DNA of 64,000 nucleotides, taken from assembly GCA_014706385.1 (NCBI GenBank), contig JACGZH010000001.1, positions 1,426,001 to 1,490,000 of the forward strand, read 5' to 3'. The notes beneath the pieces were generated by a model, which ran no database searches, was not told the origin of the DNA, and saw only the letters and a program-made list of their open reading frames with translations. This document shows, piece after piece, positions 48,845 to 59,955 of the stretch. Every line of letters starts with the position of its first letter. The stretch's first letter is position 1. The position numbers were made by a program, and so were the translations under genes. This DNA comes from Phaffia rhodozyma (taxonomy: Eukaryota; Basidiomycota; Tremellomycetes; Cystofilobasidiales; Mrakiaceae).

Positions 48845-49244
48845 GTGTTGGGGCTATAAATCTTTTGGGTGAGAAAGTCTTGAATGAAGGAAGGATAGAC
48901 TTCAACGGTGGCGAAAGAAGGAAGAAGAAGAACATTTCCATCTCGAAAGGGTCTTTATATGATGTAACCCATCAAAGGAAACAGAAGAGGCGGGTGAGAT
49001 CGAACCGGCTCGTTGGCCTAGTGGCCTAGAACGCTTCATTCCTCTTCCCCTTGCTTTCTCCTCCTGTTTCTTGTTCACTTCCGTACTCTACTTTCTTGAC
49101 CTAGCCTCTCTCAGACATCTCATCGCCAGTGCCACCACCGCCATCTACTCTTCTTCAATGTATCTGGACCCAGATGTACAGCTCATAGCATACACAGACG
49201 ATTCTCGCATGTCTTGACCCTTACAAGTCACCACAGCTCGCCTC
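48845..49244. promoter_or_regulatory. Divergent promoter region
   Basis: The flanking genes diverge. A tRNA-like segment near 49010 was examined and rejected (see below). The middle is pyrimidine-rich on the plus strand. Confidence 0.4.
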
Positions 49245-51112
49245 ATGCAATTCGATGATGCGTTTCGGTCAACGCCGCAGATGACTCTGATGACTAAGCG
49301 ACAAAACAATGACGCACCCACAGTGCGACGATCTCGATCGAACGTACTGACTTGCGCCTTGCTTCAGCATCGTACACCATACATACGACACATGTTCAAG
49401 AGTTTGGCCCAAATGATGTCAAAACGTTCAGCCTCCCCTTCGTTCAACAGCGTGTCCGTCTCGGCAAGTCCAAACAAGTCAATCAAACTTTCGCCTTATG
49501 CTGACTGGCCCGCTCCGAGGGAAAGCATGGAACGGGCCAAGAGTTTCCTTAGGGATTGCGTACAAGGAAGTCATCGAGGTGAGTAGGATTATCCAGTTCA
49601 AGTGCACTCTCTCGATCTATTTAGACTAAGTATCCTTATTATTGCACACACACATGCATACAGTCGTCCTTATTCCGGACAAAGATGCGGACGGTTTATC
49701 ATCCACCTTGATCCTTTATAGAACACTACTTATGATGGCTTCCCGCTCGGAGTCAACCTCATCCTCTTTTCCGACCCCTGAAATCTTTTTTCTTCCTAAA
49801 GGAGCCAACGTTCACAGCTTACCCCCTTCTCTAGCTCAGTCCTATTCCAGAGTGATCGCGCTTGATCAAGGGTCTCGTGCTGGCCCTCCGCTCCTTCCCG
49901 GTCCGACAACAAAATGTCTGATCATCGACCATCATTACTCAGATATGTTTCCAGATGAAGCAGCGATCCTTAGCGCTTGTAAATCAGAGCCTGTCGCAAC
50001 AAGCTCCATGTTAACCTACATGCTCTGTTGTGAGTTGGACGACGCCGTGAAGGATACTCAGGGTGAGTCAGCATTGATAGGAGTATATGGAGATCTGGGA
50101 GCAGGTACTGTCAAGTTTGGGAAGGATGAGCCCTGGCCTAGTTGGTTGGCCGAAGTCGAAAAGAAAAGCACAAAGTCCAAGTTGTCTAAAGTTGTCTCTA
50201 TGTTGAATGCTCGTAAGTCCAATGTTGGTGCATGTCTTGTTGTCGTCTTTCATCTTCTCATTCGTTCTTCCTTCAAATGACCAAAATGAGCTAGCCCGAA
50301 GAACGCCAGACTTTGATGTGGAGAAAGCGTGGGACGTCATGTTCAACGCAACCAGCCTCTCAGACATTATATCTGCTCCTTATCTATTAGATTGTCGAGC
50401 CCGCACGACAGCCGAGACCGCTCGCTGGCAGAGCGCAGGGCCAAAATTCAGCAAAGATGGCCGAATCGCCGTGATCGCTATCCATAGTGGTTACCAAGTC
50501 CATCCGCTGATTGCTACTAGGTGGGCTGGGACGTTGAAAACTGCGAAAGACCTTGTCTTGGTCATGGTACGTGACCAATTTAAGTAAGATATTGACGAAA
50601 TCCTTGCGAATTTAGATGCCTAATCATCTCCTGTCTGTCTTCGATACCCGCCACAGTGTACAAACGACTTGTATACTCCTGGAAAAACACATTTTTCATG
50701 CAGAGTTCCCAAATCGAAAGCTTCCTCTGCTTCTTCGCCCTCTGATTCATCAACCCCGAATCTGATCGAGATCCTCAATACGTACAAGCCGCAGTGCGAA
50801 GCCGTAAGTCCCGGTTGGATAGATCGCGTTGGTGGGGATTATGCCAGAGGGCATCGAGAAGCATCCGGAGGAATCATCGGAGACGAAGAATTTAGAGTGT
50901 TAATGGAAGTGATGGAGATTGGGGTCAAATCTGATGAGGCGATCAAAAGAGAAAAGGAAAAGGAGAGGAAGGCGCAAGGGCAAAAGAATACGTTGGACGG
51001 ATACTTCAAGCCTGGTCCGGGAGCAAAGCCGAACCCAAAGCCTAAATCGGCTCGCGCAAACGTACCGACAAAGACGCGAGACACTCAGAAAATCGTCAGA
51101 AAGGAGGAGTAA
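49245..51112 (+). CDS. DHH-family phosphoesterase with PIP-like C-terminal motif
   Basis: The first exon carries ADWPAPRESMERAKSFLRDC. The DHH domain begins VVLIPDKDADGLSSTLILY, with the metal-binding D-x-D; VIALDQGSRAGPP and the signature IIDHHYSDMFP follow. A DHHA1-like C-terminal domain (VIAIHSGYQVHPLIATRW, later NDLYTPGKTHFSCRV) matches the RecJ/NrnA arrangement. Such enzymes hydrolyse phosphodiester bonds in single-stranded DNA or short oligonucleotides with divalent metal. A Lys/Glu-rich tail contains QKNTLDGYFKPG, close to a PCNA-interacting box. The start is uncertain: ATGs at 49245, 49290, 49392 and 49416 are in frame, and conservation is expected only from ADWPAP. Four exons, all in clear splice contexts. 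The substrate cannot be told from the sequence. Confidence 0.82.
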
Positions 51113-51440
51113 CTCAACCAAGAGTGGGATCAGAGTTACGGACGGGTACAGAGTTGCAGAAATACCACCGCTGTATCTATAGATAGACTGTACACCAGAC
51201 ATAAAATGTACTGTACTGACTACCAACATGGGTAATTAGAAGTTGGGGAAGCTGTGCATTCCGCGCAGCCAACACCGCCACACGAGTGACAGTCATCGTG
51301 GCTTCTCTCAGCGGCCGTTCTTCGCTTTTGGCCATCTACCGATCCTTCCATCTTGATTATTCCTCGTGCTTTCTTACTTCATCCTTCTCTCTAGCTTTTC
51401 ACCACCTGTTGAGCTCAAGCATACGCCTCGTGAGATTCAG
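51113..51440. promoter_or_regulatory. VPS26 upstream region
   Basis: Both neighbours read rightward. A pyrimidine-rich tract (51300-51420) leads into the VPS26 start. Nothing else is seen. Confidence 0.45.
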
Positions 51441-53131
51441 ATGGCATCTTTCTTCTCGTTTGCTCAACCAATAGATGTCGACATCCGACTTTCGTCCGAA
51501 TCTGAGCGGAAGCAGGTTGAGATCAAGCTCGAGAAGGACGAAAAAGAACTCTCTCCAGTATACTTCGATGGCGAAGCCGTTGGCGGGCAGGTCACAGTCA
51601 GAGTGAAAGACGGGAAGAAGCTGATTCATGAGGGGATCAAAGTCGAGTTTGTGAGTCCCCTAGTCGAACACAGATGTATGGGATTGGTCGGATAGATAGC
51701 AGGATGGAGTTATCAGGATAACACATTGGTCAAACGAGGCTAATCGCATGGGTTTGTGTATGGACTGATTGGGACCGACGTTCTTCAGGTTGGATCGATA
51801 GGTGAGCCTCATGAATACCCAGTCTTAGTCTGAAATGAGAGCTTGATCTGAAATACTCTCTTCTCTCACGATCTCTTCGTCTTATCTGCTAGAAATGTAC
51901 GTTATGGCTAAGCTAGTTCAATAAACGACTCGATACAAAATTCTGACCACTTTTTCTTTCCTTCATCCATTCTTAGGTTCTATGATCGAGGAAATCACTA
52001 TGAATTCTTATCGTTGTCTCAGGAGCTTGCTTCTCCAGGAGAGATGCGTCAGGCGCAGACATTCAACTTCAATTTCAAGAACGTCGAAAAGCAGTACGAG
52101 TCCTACCAAGGCATCAATGTCAAGCTGAGGTCCGTCCTGGCTTCGTGTCTTCTCTTGAAACATACACCTCGTTCAACTAACCACACAAGGTTACTAACAC
52201 AAGATTTGACCTACGTGCTATCAGATACTTCCTTCGAGTAACAATCTCTCGACGAATGGCGGATGTTGTCAAAGAGAAAGATATTTGGGTGCACTCATAC
52301 AGGATGCCACCGGACTCGAATAACTCGATCAAGATGGAAGTTGGAATCGAGGATTGTCTGCATATTGAATTCGAGTACAACAAGTCAAAGTATGTCCTAT
52401 CCTTTTCTCTCTCTATTAATGATAGGAAAGAAAAAGGACACGAGCGTGGTTGGGTCCTGACGTATCGAATACAATATATCCACCTGCGTGATGGATACGT
52501 TAGGTACCATCTCAAAGATGTGATCGTCGGCAAGATCTACTTCTTGCTGGTCCGAATCAAAATTAAACACATGGAGCTGTCTATCATTCGGAAGGAGACC
52601 ACAGGCGCGCCCCCTAATCTGTACAATGAAAGCGAGACAATCACCAAATTTGAGGTAATTCTAGACTTCTTCATACTACTTATCGCTGCTCGTGTTGCCT
52701 AATCAGTGACTTATTCTACTTTCTTCTGTCTGCGGATCTTTTCTAATCAAAGATCATGGACGGAGCTCCTGTTAGAGGTTCGTTCACACGTGAAGACGGA
52801 CGCAAATAACCTCAAACGCGTAATTGATGTGTTTCGCCATTCCTCTTCATTTACTCATTCATTTAGGAGAAACAATTCCCATCCGACTTTTCCTTGGAGG
52901 ATTCGAACTCACACCGACATTCAGAGATGTCAACAAAAAGTTTTCAGCCAGGTATTTCTTAAATCTAGTTTTGATTGACGAGGAGAATAGACGGTATTTC
53001 AAACAAAACGGCAAGTATCTTAATTCTTGCACATCATTACACTGAGTCTTCTCCGCAATCGCTGACATATTCAGTGCCGCTATTATTGAATTCGTTCAGA
53101 AATCACGATCTTCCGTATACCCGAGAACTAG
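51441..53131 (+). CDS. VPS26: Retromer subunit Vps26
   Basis: Vps26 is the arrestin-fold subunit of retromer, which retrieves Vps10-type receptors from endosomes to the Golgi. The start ATG at 51441 gives MASFFSFAQPIDVDIRL. Family landmarks are LIHEGIKVEFVGSIEMFYDR, FLSLSQELASPGEMRQAQTF, SYQGINVKLRYFLRVTISRR, DVIVGKIYFLLVRIKIKHME, and GETIPIRLFLGGFELTPTFR. The C-terminus is RRYFKQNEITIFRIPEN. To obtain VGSIEMFYDRG one must splice a 13-nt exon (51789-51801) and a 4-nt exon (51893-51896). The last intron (53011-53099) starts with GC. The full length of about 300 residues fits the family. Confidence 0.93.
51893..51896 (+). other. 4-nt microexon in VPS26
   Basis: CTGCTAG acceptor, then AAAT, then GTACGT donor. 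The preceding exon ends ATA-G and the next starts G-TTC-TAT. Only with AAAT inserted do they give I-E-M-F-Y, the invariant Vps26 sequence; without it the frame shifts. Confidence 0.8.
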
Positions 53132-53478
53132 ATAGGTATCGGCCTTGGGTCGTACATCTCACCTCTCCTTTTTGCTTTTCATTGTCTGTCTGCATTCGAT
53201 CTCACATGCGTACCTCTTTCCTCTTTTCTTGTTGATTTTCGTCATCCGATTTTGCGCTGGTTTCGATCCATTTGTTCTTTCTCTTTAATTCATATGTTTT
53301 GTACGCATACCTACAACATTCGTTCTGTCAACAGTACAGAATTCTCGATACCTGGTCAGGACTGCTTTTGAACACGTTCCCAGGGCTTGAGAACTGGCAC
53401 AGTGACTTCTGTTTTTTCCGGAGCCTATTTGGGTTTAGTATGAAAATCATCCGCGTAAGCTTCGAGACTTTTTGAGAT
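53132..53478. other. Intergenic, convergent 3' regions
   Basis: VPS26 and the small leftward gene converge here. The stretch is T-rich on the plus strand with no supported coding sequence. Confidence 0.45.
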
Positions 53479-54067
53479 TTAAACATATGAGGGCAAAGCA
53501 CGAACGGTGTGGAATCTCTCTTCGACATGCAACACAGGGATTTCATCCACTCGTCCCTGCGCGATCAGTTTAGCAAGCTCTTGCAAAGGAAGAGGCGCTA
53601 TGGGTGGTTGACCTTCAGAAGGAACGGGAGACGCGATGAAGTTGTGGACGGTTGGCGTCACGATTGAGAAGTTGTCACTTCCATTAGCAGTTATTTCCTT
53701 GTCAGGTGTTAGGGTTATATCAGAGGTCACAGCAAGGGGTGATGCGAGCCAGTTATTGTACGTCGGAATATCGATGATGATATTTTGTTTTCTAATTGAA
53801 AAGAGATGATAAGCGATCAAACACATATTTCAGGCATAGAAATCAAGCATGCAAATAGGAAAACTACCTGGATAAATATCGGGCCTTAGCCTTCAACAGA
53901 AGATCTTGTACATCTGTCCCGATCCCGTTTGATTCTAACTTTGACAATAAAGGAAGTACTTTTGTCGAGAATTCTATGTCGTTATCGAAGTCATAGGACT
54001 GGAATTGAACAAATAAGGCGGTGTTTTGTTCATCCAGACTTGTTTCTGCACTTGTATTTGACGACAT
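53479..54067 (-). CDS. Small uncharacterised protein, DUF5572/Pex39-like at low confidence
   Basis: Two exons join from the ATG at 54067: MSSNTSAETSLDEQNTALFV through KAKARYLS, then RKQNIIIDIPTYNNW to the stop at 53479, for about 180 residues. The N-terminal stretch FVQFQSYDFDNDIEFSTKVL and the C-terminal LQELAKLIAQGRVDEIPVLH recall the two conserved blocks of the DUF5572/Yjr012c family, implicated in peroxisomal import. The expected C-terminal KPWE motif is not present. No signal peptide or membrane span is seen. It shares a 211-bp divergent promoter with the exonuclease gene. The family link is a weak inference. Confidence 0.6.
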
Positions 54068-54278
54068 GACCGTTGACGTTGGATGGATGGATGGATTGAT
54101 GCTTGTTTGAAGTCTGGATGGTCTGAACGAGATAAGATCTCTTTACTGTGTCGTCATGGTAACAAATCCGATCCTTTACCCGCCCTCATTCCTTTGCCAC
54201 CTTGTGGCCACTATACACTCTCACTCCCTTTTAAAGAATCCTCTTCCTCCTTTTCTTCACACTGATATCTCAATCGTC

Positions 54279-55869
54279 ATGATCCCTGGAAGCTCCTTTA
54301 GCACGCAGTGAGTCTCCTTGTTGGTCTCTTCTCTCTGTATTTTACTGTTTTTTCGTCCTCCAAAAAGGCTCGATCGACAGGCTCATTCCTTGTTTTGTCT
54401 TTCCGATCACTATCATCCCTTCTCAAGAACGGACTTCGTGATCGATCTCACCCATTCTAGCCCAAGTTCACCAATCACGCGACCTCGAGCAATTCCTGTT
54501 TATACTTCTTCTGAATCTCGCCTGGCATCGAGCCCAATCAAGCCGTACAATGAGCTTTCTCGACCAACATTCAACCTGCAACCTTCTAGGCAGCCCATCG
54601 GCCGCTCAACAAGCGATTCATTGAACCAATTCTTGACGACGTTCTCAACTGTCACTCGAAAATATGATAAGAGCAGAAGAAAAGCTCTTGGCAGAACACA
54701 GAGTACTAGCGCCTTGCTGAAGAGGACTTCATCAAATATGAATGAGGCTATCAACTTTGATCCAGAGGACCATCCGGTGTTCGACATCAAGAGCAGTGAT
54801 TTTGGGAGAGCTCCCAGTATAATCTATTCAGTATCCCCAGGAGAGGTTGACGATCTAGTAGGCTGTTTCAAACTGGAGTGAGTCATTCATGATGTTTGTC
54901 ACGAATTTCGTTCCCGCTCCTCCTTAGCTGACGATTGCTCAATATATCCGCAGAGTCCCTTTATCATTTGACATGGAATGGCCAGTCTCGTATCGAAAAG
55001 GCTGCGAACGTAAGACGGCCCTCCTGCAGATTGGTGACGGCCATATAATCGTGCTCTGTCAGATTTCTGCCATGTACTACAAAATTCCGCCTCGCTTACT
55101 CTCCATTCTGAGCGATCCAAATAGAATCAAGGTCGGAGTAAATATCAGAGGCGATGCGTTAAAGCTCAAAAGGGATTTTGGGGTCTTTGTTAGAGGATTC
55201 GTCGACATTTCACACTTGGCAAGGAGTGTAGACCCAATAAGGACAGGACCTGGGAAAACTGTTAGTTTGCTCTCTCACTTTATATATTGTGAAGAAACGA
55301 TCATTGTACTAAACTTTTTGCTTTGTTTTATCAAACACTGGCTGGTTCTTTCATGACAGATCATCTCCCTTCAAAACTTGACAAACTATTATATCACTCG
55401 CTACCTCCCCAAAAGCGCGATTCGAACCTCTAATTGGACGAAACCATTGAGCCAGGAAGCAATAGAGTACGCAGCGGCAGACGTTCACTCTGCTACTCTC
55501 ATTGTCAATCGACTTAAGCAGTTGTTCCACGAAGAGTGGGATGGAGATGATAGGAAATGGGTCAAGTTGATCACATCGTTGAAGCAAGATTTGAAGGAGG
55601 AAGAGGTTCAAAATCAAGGTCGATCACCAAGGGAACGAATCTCGTCTACCCAGAGTTCTAAAAACTGTGGAAAGGAGAGTGCAGATAAAACAAAGTCTGA
55701 AGCCAAAGATGTGCGTGCTGTGAAGAGGACTACGTCTTTCGTCTCCCCGCAGAGAGCTGGAGAGGAGAAGGATTCAGTGACCTCGACATTTAAAACAGAA
55801 GAGTTGGTCATGAAACCTAGGCGTACAGTGGTCTTGCCAAAAGGAAGGATAGCTATCACAAAAAGCTAG
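54279..55869 (+). CDS. WRN/RNase D-type 3'-5' exonuclease (DEDDy)
   Basis: The start ATG at 54279 gives MIPGSSFSTQ, spliced to TDFVIDLTHSS. About 180 disordered, Ser-rich residues follow, then the exonuclease fold. Exo I is SFDMEWPVSY (D-x-E), Exo II is KVGVNIRGDALKLKRDFG (N-x3-D), and Exo III is EAIEYAAADVHSATLIVNRL (Y-x3-D). These are the four acidic DEDDy residues plus the tyrosine that hold two metal ions and remove 3' nucleotides. The motif spacing resembles the exonuclease domain of Werner protein rather than RNase D with an HRDC domain. No helicase domain follows. A Lys-rich C-terminal tail ends GRIAITKS. Four exons. The role in DNA repair is inferred from the family. Confidence 0.85.
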
Positions 55870-56166
55870 CCGTCACACATATATACATTACTGTTTGCCG
55901 AGTGTTCAGGTGAAGCTTTCCGTCTCCCTCTAAAAGCATACGTTACCCATCTGTTGTAGATCATTATCATATCCGTGTTTTCCTCTGTATTATTTTAGTC
56001 AATGTTCATTCCTTTCGCGGATCAGTCAACTGTAGGATTAGTTTTTTTTAATTAAATTTATATAATCATAGTGTCTTCTCATGTGATTGAATTCTTGAAT
56101 AATCATTGAAGAGAACTCAGAAGAATTGATAGAAGAGTAGATTGAAATAGCTGCAGATACCACAAA

Positions 56167-59100
56167 ATGCAAGACTTGAGTTTACAACGCGCGTCATCAT
56201 CCTTCACGCTTTTTGGCGATCATTCCTTGCTCGTAAACATCTCCGACCGACCAACAGCTTTGACGAAAACTCCGATGTCATCATCTTCTCCTGCTTTTGT
56301 GCCCAGTCTTTATAAAGTTCGACCACCTTCGAGTGCAACACTAGGTCAATACCTCGACCGGTTGTCCCATCTTCTAGACAAGGAGCTCGAAACAGATCAA
56401 GCCCGAACGGCTTTACTCTCGACTTCTTGCTCATGGGAGGTTCTTGCACAAAAAGGATTAGCAATCAATGGCAAGCCCCTTCTCTACAAACCTCTTTGCT
56501 TCATTCAGTAATTACTTTGTTCTAATGAATTGAGAAGGCTACTTTGGCTGAGAGTAGGACTCGGGGTATCTGGTGTGAACATCGGGTTGGGAGGCAAATC
56601 GTTAGCCCCTTTGCATTTTGCCTCTTGGGTAAGTAGGATGGTGCTTTCGTACTTACACTTCTTATAATCTTACATCGCGTGCGAACAGTCTAGTTAGCCT
56701 ACATAGGCCTTCTGCTTTTCATACAGATCCAAAATTACCCTCTCATGGGTTTCGAAACGGAGATCCCGCCAAGATCGTTCCTCAAGAGACCGTTCGGAAG
56801 GGCAAGACTTCGAAGAAACCTGCAGAAGAAGAAGGGAAAGAAGTTGAAGGAATCATTTACAAGGTAACGGAAACCATCGTGATATTAGCCGTGTCGGTTA
56901 GAGATGGCGATGATTTAGAGATTCCGGAAAGATGTCGACTGTTAGTGAATACGAGTTATGTTGTCTAATTTGACCATTTTGATCTGATCTGATTCAATAT
57001 TGGTCCGGTCCAATACACAGCATCAAGACTGCCGCTACAGGAACTTTCGATAGGTAGGAACCTTCAAATTACCCGACCAATGTTTCATTTCCATACTGAT
57101 ATATCTTTGTCTTCGATTCATCTTTATAGGATGGGGAAAGCTTTAGATAAAGTCAGGCGGCTCATCCAAGCAGATGGACCAGCCTCTACATCTGATACAA
57201 CAATCAAACCTACCCCTTCTGAAACTACAACTTCTACCAACATAATCGATGTTTCATCCTCTAATTCGGTCAGCGAAGAAACGTTGGAGAACGCGCCCAC
57301 CACTACACAGACTATCGGGGAAAACTTGATAGAACAGCCTATAAACGCTCCAGAAGGAGCGGAGGATGAGCTCGATGAGCGAATGAGCGAGAAAGTTCAA
57401 GAGTTTCGAACTTCTCCATTCAGCAATTATGTGCGTGGACCACGTCCAGAATATAATTCTGTTCCATTACTCAAAACACTGTAGGAACCACTTTGAAGCT
57501 TTTTGACAGGTTATGCAGCGCCGCGCACTTGATCTAAACCAATCTGATTCCTCTTCTCATTTTGTGACATCGATAATAGTTTCGGTCTGTCTCCTCCCAC
57601 ATCAACTCCGATAGGCGAAATCAATTTGTTTGATGAGTCTTTAAATCAAAGTCAGAAAGAAGCCGTGCGGTTTGCGTTAGAGAGTAACGGTTTGTCTTGC
57701 TGATCGAATATCTCGTCTGTAGGTACTCCTCAAATGAATTTGAACGACCACTGACTATAGTTTCTCTTTTCATGCTTGTAGAGGTGGCCTGCATTCATGG
57801 ACCCCCAGGAACGGGCAAGACGTTTACCCTCGTGGAAATCATCCGTCAATTAATCAGAGTAGAAAAAAAGCGGGTTCTCGTTTGCGGCGCTTCTAACCTC
57901 TCAGTTGGTTAGTCATCTTGCACTATTCGTCGATCGTTGTGTTGGTATACACAGCTGATTTACGTCTTTGTTGATGATCGGCATCAGATAATCTGCTCCT
58001 CAGATTGTCACCGCTCTTTCCGCCCCAATCCATAACCCGAATTGGACACCCTGCTCGTATCCTCCCTATTTTGTTGCCCACTACGCTGGACTATCAGACC
58101 GCTCATTCATCTAGCGGCGAAGTGGTCAAGGATGTCAAGAAGGAACTAGATGGTCATCTAGACAGACTCTCTAAGGGTCGAAAAGAAAAAGGAAGCGTAA
58201 AAGGAAAGGAGAGATTCGCGATGTATAGCGATGTCAGAGAGCTGCGAAAAGAGTCAGTCTGATGCAGCACATGTCTGCCAAATCTGAAGGTTGACTGACA
58301 TAAACACATGATGGCAGATTCCGGAAAAGAGAAGCAGGTGTCGTTCGGAACGTGCTTTCTACAACAGAGGTGGGCTCAATTGTCGTCTACATTGTTCTGC
58401 ATCCATCGTACAGCAGCACCTGATGCATGCCGTTCGATCTCATGCTCGTTTTCTAGATTGTGCTTGCCACTTGTCATACAGCCGGATCGAGGCAGCTGTT
58501 CGGTCAAGACTTTGATGTAGTCATCATCGACGAGGTTTGTTAGGTTTCATCCCTTGATTTGTTCGATCTTCAGCGAACGATCTCTGATCAATACACTCAT
58601 TTGTTGTAGGCAACACAAGCGCTAGAGGCTGTTTGTCTAATCCCTATTCTAAAAGCAAAGAAGTTGATTCTGGCAGGAGACCCCTGTCAGTTGGGACCGA
58701 CTGTACTCTCAGAAACAACTCATCGAAAGATTGTGAAGCAGACCGACCAAGCACCCAAAAAGAAGACCAGGACCGATCTGAGCAAAGAGGGCAACCAAAT
58801 CACACTAGAGGGTAAAGCGGCCAAACTTGATCTGCATGGAACGTCTTTGAATGATGACAAGGAAGAGGAGATAGACGAACTTGAGATTCATCCAGATCAG
58901 GAGCTCGTCAAAAACTTGACTGAATCAACTGCAACTGAGATCCAGGAGACTGAGTTGAAACCTTTGCGCTCATTGGCAACAACGTTGTTTATGAGGCTGG
59001 AAAATCTTTATGGACCAGGAATTAAGAAGATATTGACTGTTCAATACAGGTTCGTCCCGTTTCGGATATTCCTCAAGACTTCAAACTGTGGACTGATGTT

Positions 59101-59955
59101 TCACTTTTCGGCATATCAGAATGAATCATCGTATCGCTGAATATGCATCTAAAGCACTATATTCATCTCTTTTGGTTTCGCATCAATCTGTTTCCAATCG
59201 AACGCTCTCTTCGCTTCCAAACTTACCAGACCTATCAGAGGACGACGTCGAATTTTTGGATCATCCTGTTGTGTTCTTTGATAGCAACGGATGTGAGTTC
59301 TATGAACGAGATGATGGATCAGGGAATGGAAAGTCCTCGGACGGAGAAGGAAGCAAGTTGAATGAGAATGAGGCCGATCTCGTGCAGCGCTACGTCAGGA
59401 GACTTGTGCGTATGAGACTTCACTTTTGGTCAGTCTATAGAACAGTCTTTGATGATGAATTCATTTGCATCACATAATTTGAAATCTCTCCTCTGTTGAG
59501 TAACCAGATCACACTTGGTGTTGGGCCTGAGGATATTGGCATACTAGCAGCTTATCAGGCTCAGGTTTCCCTTCTTTCGAGTCTTCTCAAAACAGAATAT
59601 CCAAATTTGTTGATTGGCACAGTGGACTCGCTGCAGGGACAAGAGCGAGAGGTTGTAATCTTAAGTCTTGTTCGGAGTAACGAAAAGGTAAGCTTTATAG
59701 TTCTTTGCGTGATAAGGAAGAACACGCGCGTCATCAAATGGGCTGATCGGCTCTGTGACGCATCTTTAGAGAGAGGTCGGTTTTCTGTCAGACGAACGAC
59801 GGATCAACGTGTCGATGACCAGGGCAAAACGGCAATTTGTAGTCATAGGAGATTCGGGAACAGTCAGCAACGGAAGCTCGTACTTGAAAGACTGGATGAT
59901 CTGGCTAGAAGAGAATGCGGACGTTCGGTTTGCTGGGGACGAGGGAGCGATTTGA
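56167..59955 (+). CDS. HCS1: SF1B helicase, Hcs1/IGHMBP2 type
   Basis: Hcs1/IGHMBP2 proteins are 5'-3' superfamily 1 helicases, nuclear or ribosome-associated. The N-terminal part reads [20 protein letters not shown] and, after a GC-AG intron, [20 protein letters not shown]. Motif I is [15 protein letters not shown]; Ia reads [15 protein letters not shown]. Motif II is VVIIDEATQALEA, III is [14 protein letters not shown], and IV begins [16 protein letters not shown]. Motif V is [20 protein letters not shown] and VI is [17 protein letters not shown]. The product ends [11 protein letters not shown] at 59955. I see no R3H or AN1 finger after the helicase core, as in yeast Hcs1. The start is uncertain: ATGs at 56167 and 56275 ([15 protein letters not shown]) are both in frame. 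About 14 exons. Confidence 0.9.

Noticed and set aside
49008..49037. tRNA-like 5' half (GGCTCGTTGGCCTAGTGG, like tRNA-Pro) and, on the other strand, a TTCGATC loop with a 7-bp outer stem.
   Set aside because: No matching 3' half or T-arm follows on the plus strand. The minus-strand fold is only 64 nt with mismatched T-stem and no anticodon arm.
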